This document shows positions 7,496 through 10,992 of a stretch of DNA of 10,992 bases, in pieces. The stretch is taken from the NCBI GenBank assembly GCA_004297495.1, contig SCTL01000654.1, positions 1 to 10,992 of the forward strand. Direction: 5' to 3'. Every line of letters starts with the position of its first letter. The stretch's first letter is position 1. Made by a program: the position numbers and the translations under genes. A model generated the notes under the pieces. The model had not been told where the DNA came from and did no database searches. It saw only the letters and a list, made by a program, of their open reading frames with translations. The DNA is from Verrucomicrobiota bacterium (GTDB taxonomy: Bacteria; Verrucomicrobiota; Verrucomicrobiia; Limisphaerales; JADLHS01).

Positions 7496-7508
7496 GCAAC
7501 GGCTGGCA

Positions 7509-7523
7509 TAGGGAAATTCCCTA
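7509..7523. promoter_or_regulatory. 15-bp palindrome TAGGGAAATTCCCTA, candidate operator
   Basis: Two perfect 7-base halves (TAGGGAA and TTCCCTA) flank a single central A. It sits 131 bases from the DUF1080 start and about 180 from the esterase start, so a dimeric repressor or activator binding here could control both directions. The arms are too close for a stable RNA hairpin, which favours a protein-binding site. Confidence 0.45.
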
Positions 7524-7701
7524 CCCAGAAATGGCGACACCCGAATTGGCGAATAGACCAAAGGCGGAAGCATGATAATTTTGCCTCAAAGCATACGATT
7601 ACTTCATCCCAATTGTGCCATGAAAACTTTGCTTTATGCCGAATCAATCGAAACCCGCCAAGCCGGGGAAACGGGCAACGAAAAAGAATCGAAGCAATAA
7701 C

Positions 7702-9219
7702 ATGAAAACTCCGAACTCACAAAAGTTGATCGTCGTCCTGACTGTCGTCGCCGGGATCACCTTCTCTGCGCGGGCGCACACCAATGAACCCGGGCCGCTC
7801 GTTTCCGTTTACGCCACGGACCCCAACAACCCACAGATCTCCTACGACGAAGACCCTTACCTGCGCGCGCCGGAAATTCCCGAGAATCCGACCGTGGTGT
7901 ATCCCGATTCGCAGGCCAACGCCTTGGCCGGAATCACCGACCCTTACACGGCGGGACAGCCGACCGTGACCACAGGTGACCCGGACACCTACTCCCTGTC
8001 CTCGCCGTCAGTTTATTACACGCCACCCACACCGGCGCCGGGTCCATATCTCTCGTCGGGGGTGCCGCTGAAGTTTGACTTTGGTCCGGGGCCGGTGGCG
8101 TCGGGCTACACGCAGGTGCGCAAGACGACCGCTTACGGCCCGGCGACCGGCTACGGTTGGGGCGACCCCAGCAAAGCAGACGAGCGCGATCGTGGGAGCG
8201 CTTATGGCAACTCCTTGGAGCGGGATTTTTGTCTCGTGAATGGGACGCAATTCTATGTGGATATTCCCAACGGGCATTATCAGGTTTCGGTCATCGTGGG
8301 CGATGGCATCGGCAAATCAGGAACCGCGATCCGGGTTAACGGGTTGTTGGAACTCTACAATATCGGTGCCGCAGCAGGAAGCTACGCGTATGACTCGTTT
8401 GCCATTACCGTGACCGGGGGTCGGATGATGTTTGAATTTCTCGCCGCGATTAATCACATCAACGCGATCACCATCACGCCCATCCCGTCGGCGGAATGGA
8501 ACAAGCCACGGGTGTTCCTGGCGAGTGATTCGACGGTGGCGAGCTATTATCCGGGCAACTACATCATGGGTTGGGGCCAGCCGCTTCACGAGTATTTCGC
8601 CACCAACGTGGTGATTGATAATCAGGCCAAGGCGGGCCGCAGTTCCAAGAGTTTCATCGAGGAAGGCGCGCTGGACACGATTGTGAACAACATCAAGCCC
8701 GGGGACTATTTGTTCGTGATGTTCGCCATCAACGATTCGGCGGACGATCTCCCCGGCCAGCCAAAAACCAACCGCAAGACGAATCCAACTTCGACGTTCA
8801 AGGCGTATTTGCGGCTCTACGTCAACGGCGCCCGCGCGCACGGCGCGACCCCGGTGTTTGTGACCGGCCAGATCAAATGCACCTACAACGCCGAAGGACA
8901 GTTTTACAACAGCGTGCAAGGTTACCCGCAAGCGATGCGGGAACTGGGTGCCGAGTTGAACGTCCCGGTGCTGGAACTAAACAAGCGCAGCATTGACCAT
9001 CTCACCGCGATCACGCCGCCGGTGGCCGTGACGTGGTATGGGACCAAGCCGGATAACAGCTTCGATTACATTCATCCTTCCAATCCGATTGGCGGGCATG
9101 GCTTCGCGCAACTGGTCGCGAAACTTGTCGGCGAGACAAAAGGCCTTGAAGCGCTGGCACAACAGGTCCTGCCCAACCCGCGCCCGCAGCCCGGTTTTGT
9201 GGCGCGTTCGGCCTATTGA
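7702..9219 (+). CDS. Secreted SGNH/GDSL esterase, rhamnogalacturonan acetylesterase-like (CE12-type)
   Basis: Predicted to remove acetyl groups from pectin-type polysaccharide outside the cytoplasm. The 505-residue protein has a signal peptide (about 1-25, LIVVLTVVAGITFSARA), a Pro-rich low-complexity linker (about 28-120), a beta-rich N-terminal domain beginning LKFDFGPG (123-130) with VDIPNGHYQVSVIVGD (187-201), and the SGNH domain from about 270: nucleophile Ser277 in FLASDSTVA, Gly312 in AKAGRSSKSF, Asn344 in FAINDS, and Asp455/His458 in DYIHPSNPIGGHG. The extended GWGQPLHEYF and GRSSKSF motifs are typical of CE12 enzymes. CE12 usually has FGHND where this has FAIND. ATG 7702 leads straight into the signal peptide; the open frame begins earlier at 7636, but that adds a highly basic 22-residue leader. 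The next gene starts 37 bases downstream with no terminator, so co-transcription is likely. Confidence 0.85.
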   Translation: MKTPNSQKLIVVLTVVAGITFSARAHTNEPGPLVSVYATDPNNPQISYDEDPYLRAPEIPENPTVVYPDSQANALAGITDPYTAGQPTVTTGDPDTYSLSSPSVYYTPPTPAPGPYLSSGVPLKFDFGPGPVASGYTQVRKTTAYGPATGYGWGDPSKADERDRGSAYGNSLERDFCLVNGTQFYVDIPNGHYQVSVIVGDGIGKSGTAIRVNGLLELYNIGAAAGSYAYDSFAITVTGGRMMFEFLAAINHINAITITPIPSAEWNKPRVFLASDSTVASYYPGNYIMGWGQPLHEYFATNVVIDNQAKAGRSSKSFIEEGALDTIVNNIKPGDYLFVMFAINDSADDLPGQPKTNRKTNPTSTFKAYLRLYVNGARAHGATPVFVTGQIKCTYNAEGQFYNSVQGYPQAMRELGAELNVPVLELNKRSIDHLTAITPPVAVTWYGTKPDNSFDYIHPSNPIGGHGFAQLVAKLVGETKGLEALAQQVLPNPRPQPGFVARSAY

Positions 9220-9256
9220 TTGATGAACTGAAAGAATCACAACGCCACACCAAGCT

Positions 9257-10992
9257 ATGATTACTTCAACATCATTTACGAAACCGGACAGCCGTCGCCG
9301 TTTGTACGTACCGGCATTCATCGCGTCATTGCTTTTGACGATCTGCGGCATGGCCAGAGCCGCGACGGTGTATGACAGCGCGGGCTTTGAATCCCCACGC
9401 TTTATGCTGACCCAGAACATGGATGGTCAGGATCCCATCCCGCCCGTGGGTCAGGGCCCGTGGCAGCAGGACAACGGCACCAGTACTGCCGTCGTTGAGG
9501 GCAACAATCCCGTCGAAGGCGCGCAATCCATCACGGTCACGCGCGTTGGCACGGTCACCGGCAACACCCGTTGGGGTATCGTCAAACCGGTCACGCCCAG
9601 CGGCGTGAGCAACATCGTCGAAATCCTCTTCGACATGCGCGTGACTTACGCGGCGCTGGGCTACGGTCCGCTGTTTGGCATCGAGGCGTATGATGATTCG
9701 TTGGGCGGCCGGAAGCTCATCGGCAGTTTGTTCCTCGATGCCGGCTCGGGCGACGTGGTTTGCCAGGAGGCGGGCACCGGACTTTACAAGGCGACTGGAG
9801 TGCATCTCTCCCGCAACGTGCATCATCACTACAAGCTCGCCATCAACTTCACGACCAAGACCTGCTCGCTTTTCGCAGACGGCGCTCTATTGCACATCGA
9901 GAGCTTCGTCGATCCTAGCGCGGTCGCGTTCACGGACGCGCCCATCACAACGCTGGCGGCGGCGTCGAGTTCGGAGACGGGCAAAGCCTACTTCGACAAT
10001 TACAAGGTGAACACGACGACCAGCGCATTCGGCTATCTGGCATGGCGCGGCGATGGAACGATCAATCGTTGGGACGTTGGCGTCAGCAGCAACTGGTTTG
10101 ATGGCATCACCACGGCGGCGTTCACGAACGGCGCGGCGGTGGTGTTCGATGACAGCGGGTCGAACAGTCCGGCAATTGATTTGCAGGGGACGCTGTTGCC
10201 GGGTTCAATCACCGTGAATGCCTCGAACAATTTCACTTTCAACAGCACGGGCAGCATCAGCGGCACGGGTGGATTGACCAAACAAGGAAGCGGCACGCTC
10301 ACGCTGAATGGCAGCCACAGCTACAGCGGCGGCACGACCGTCGGTGCGGGCACGTTGCTGGTCAACAACTCCAACGGCCCGGGCACAGGCCCTGTGTTGG
10401 TGCAAACCGGCGGCACGCTCGGCGGCAACGGAAGCATCGCCGGCGGCGTGACGGTTCTCGGCGGCGGCGTGCTCTCGCCGGGCACGAGCGTCGGGACGCT
10501 TACGATCAGCAATGCGCTTACGCTCACCAACGGCGCGGTGTTGCGATTCGAGTTGGGCACGAATAGCGATCATCTGATGGTGAGTGGGCATCTGCGATTG
10601 AGCGGCGCGTTTGACATTACGGACGCGGGCGGCTTTGGCCCGGGCACGTACAACCTGATCAGTTACGGGAGCACGATTTCCAATGCCGGCGTTTTCATCG
10701 CCAGCGCGCCAGTGGGCTACGATTACAGCATCAACACCAACACGCCGGGCCAGATCAATCTCGTGGTGACAACTCCACCACTGCCGCCGGCGGCGCCGAG
10801 CGGATTGGCGGCCACGCCAGTGAGTCCCACGCAGATCAATCTGGCGTGGACCGACAACTCGACCAACGAGACGAACTTCTTGATCGAGCGCTCGTTGAAC
10901 AACGTCACGTTCAACCAGATCGCTCTGACGGGTGCCGGCGCGACCAGTTACCCGGACACGGGGCTTGCCGGCAACACGACCTATTACTATCG
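9257..10992 (+). CDS. Exported autotransporter-associated beta-strand repeat protein with fibronectin III domain, 3' partial
   Basis: Cell-surface or secreted protein, with at least 578 residues inside the window and no stop before the edge. A signal peptide (about 1-36: RRRLYVPAFIASLLLTICGMARA) is followed by a LamG/concanavalin-like domain (about 38-252, ending AYFDNYKVN as these domains often do). Next comes a short linker with WRGDGTINRWDV, then a passenger-type repeat with the signature GGLTKQGSGTLTLNG and YSGGTTVGAGTLLV (338-369; TIGR02601-like). A glycine-rich beta-helix section with LGGNGSIAGGVTV and LSPGTSVGTLTI follows, and a fibronectin III domain from about 511 (APSGLAATPVSPTQINLAW) is cut by the window end. 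Such proteins are common in Verrucomicrobiota and usually have unknown ligands. The start has no clear Shine-Dalgarno; it is chosen because the signal peptide follows. Position behind the esterase suggests glycan binding or display, as inference. A C-terminal sorting signal cannot be checked here. Confidence 0.85.
   Translation, partial: MITSTSFTKPDSRRRLYVPAFIASLLLTICGMARAATVYDSAGFESPRFMLTQNMDGQDPIPPVGQGPWQQDNGTSTAVVEGNNPVEGAQSITVTRVGTVTGNTRWGIVKPVTPSGVSNIVEILFDMRVTYAALGYGPLFGIEAYDDSLGGRKLIGSLFLDAGSGDVVCQEAGTGLYKATGVHLSRNVHHHYKLAINFTTKTCSLFADGALLHIESFVDPSAVAFTDAPITTLAAASSSETGKAYFDNYKVNTTTSAFGYLAWRGDGTINRWDVGVSSNWFDGITTAAFTNGAAVVFDDSGSNSPAIDLQGTLLPGSITVNASNNFTFNSTGSISGTGGLTKQGSGTLTLNGSHSYSGGTTVGAGTLLVNNSNGPGTGPVLVQTGGTLGGNGSIAGGVTVLGGGVLSPGTSVGTLTISNALTLTNGAVLRFELGTNSDHLMVSGHLRLSGAFDITDAGGFGPGTYNLISYGSTISNAGVFIASAPVGYDYSINTNTPGQINLVVTTPPLPPAAPSGLAATPVSPTQINLAWTDNSTNETNFLIERSLNNVTFNQIALTGAGATSYPDTGLAGNTTYYY

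Larger units (their letters stand above)
7379..7701. other. Divergent intergenic region between the DUF1080 and esterase genes
   Basis: These 323 bases carry the 5' ends of both exported-protein genes and hold no convincing gene, although open frames from each gene extend into it without good starts. It contains three inverted repeats built on TTCC/GGAA halves (listed separately) and an AT-rich stretch around 7570-7625, which is a likely place for the plus-strand promoter. I could not assign a -35/-10 pair with normal spacing. Confidence 0.5.

Noticed and set aside
7560..7625. A definite plus-strand promoter for the esterase gene
   Set aside because: GATAAT- and TTTATG-like hexamers exist, but none has a -35 partner at 16-18 bases, so no specific promoter is claimed.

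Overview
The window looks like a chromosomal segment of a Verrucomicrobiota bacterium, probably of the Pedosphaera/Limisphaerales type. This placement is inference from four things: high-GC coding sequence, a DUF1080 protein, a protein combining an autotransporter-associated beta-strand repeat with fibronectin III, and short heptamer repeats of the TTGAGAG/TTGAAGG kind inserted inside a coding region. No rRNA, tRNA, CRISPR array, insertion sequence or phage gene was seen.

Layout. The first 7.4 kb is read entirely from the minus strand. From right to left it holds a secreted DUF1080 protein (6752-7378), anthranilate synthase component I trpE (5128-6654), an NAD-dependent aldehyde dehydrogenase (3407-4939) followed by a clear intrinsic terminator (3355-3389), a large membrane protein with a GT-C/TMTC-like N-terminus and a C-terminal TPR array (1075-3249), and the N-terminal part of an NfeD-family membrane serine protease (1-921) that runs off the left edge. 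The last 3.3 kb is read from the plus strand: a secreted SGNH esterase related to rhamnogalacturonan acetylesterases (7702-9219), then, 37 bp later, an exported autotransporter-repeat/FN3 protein that runs off the right edge (9257-10992). A 323-bp divergent intergenic region with several inverted repeats separates the two halves.

How the genes fit together. The divergent DUF1080 gene, the esterase and the repeat protein are all exported and plausibly act on plant or algal polysaccharide outside the cytoplasm. The minus-strand genes are mostly ordinary housekeeping functions (tryptophan synthesis, aldehyde oxidation, envelope functions) and show no sign of being one pathway.

The most notable observations are two heptamer-repeat tracts translated in-frame inside loops of the TPR membrane protein, an apparent one-base frameshift in the signal peptide of the NfeD protease, and a 15-bp near-perfect palindrome between the divergent genes. 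I found no convincing evidence of a wholly new multi-gene system.
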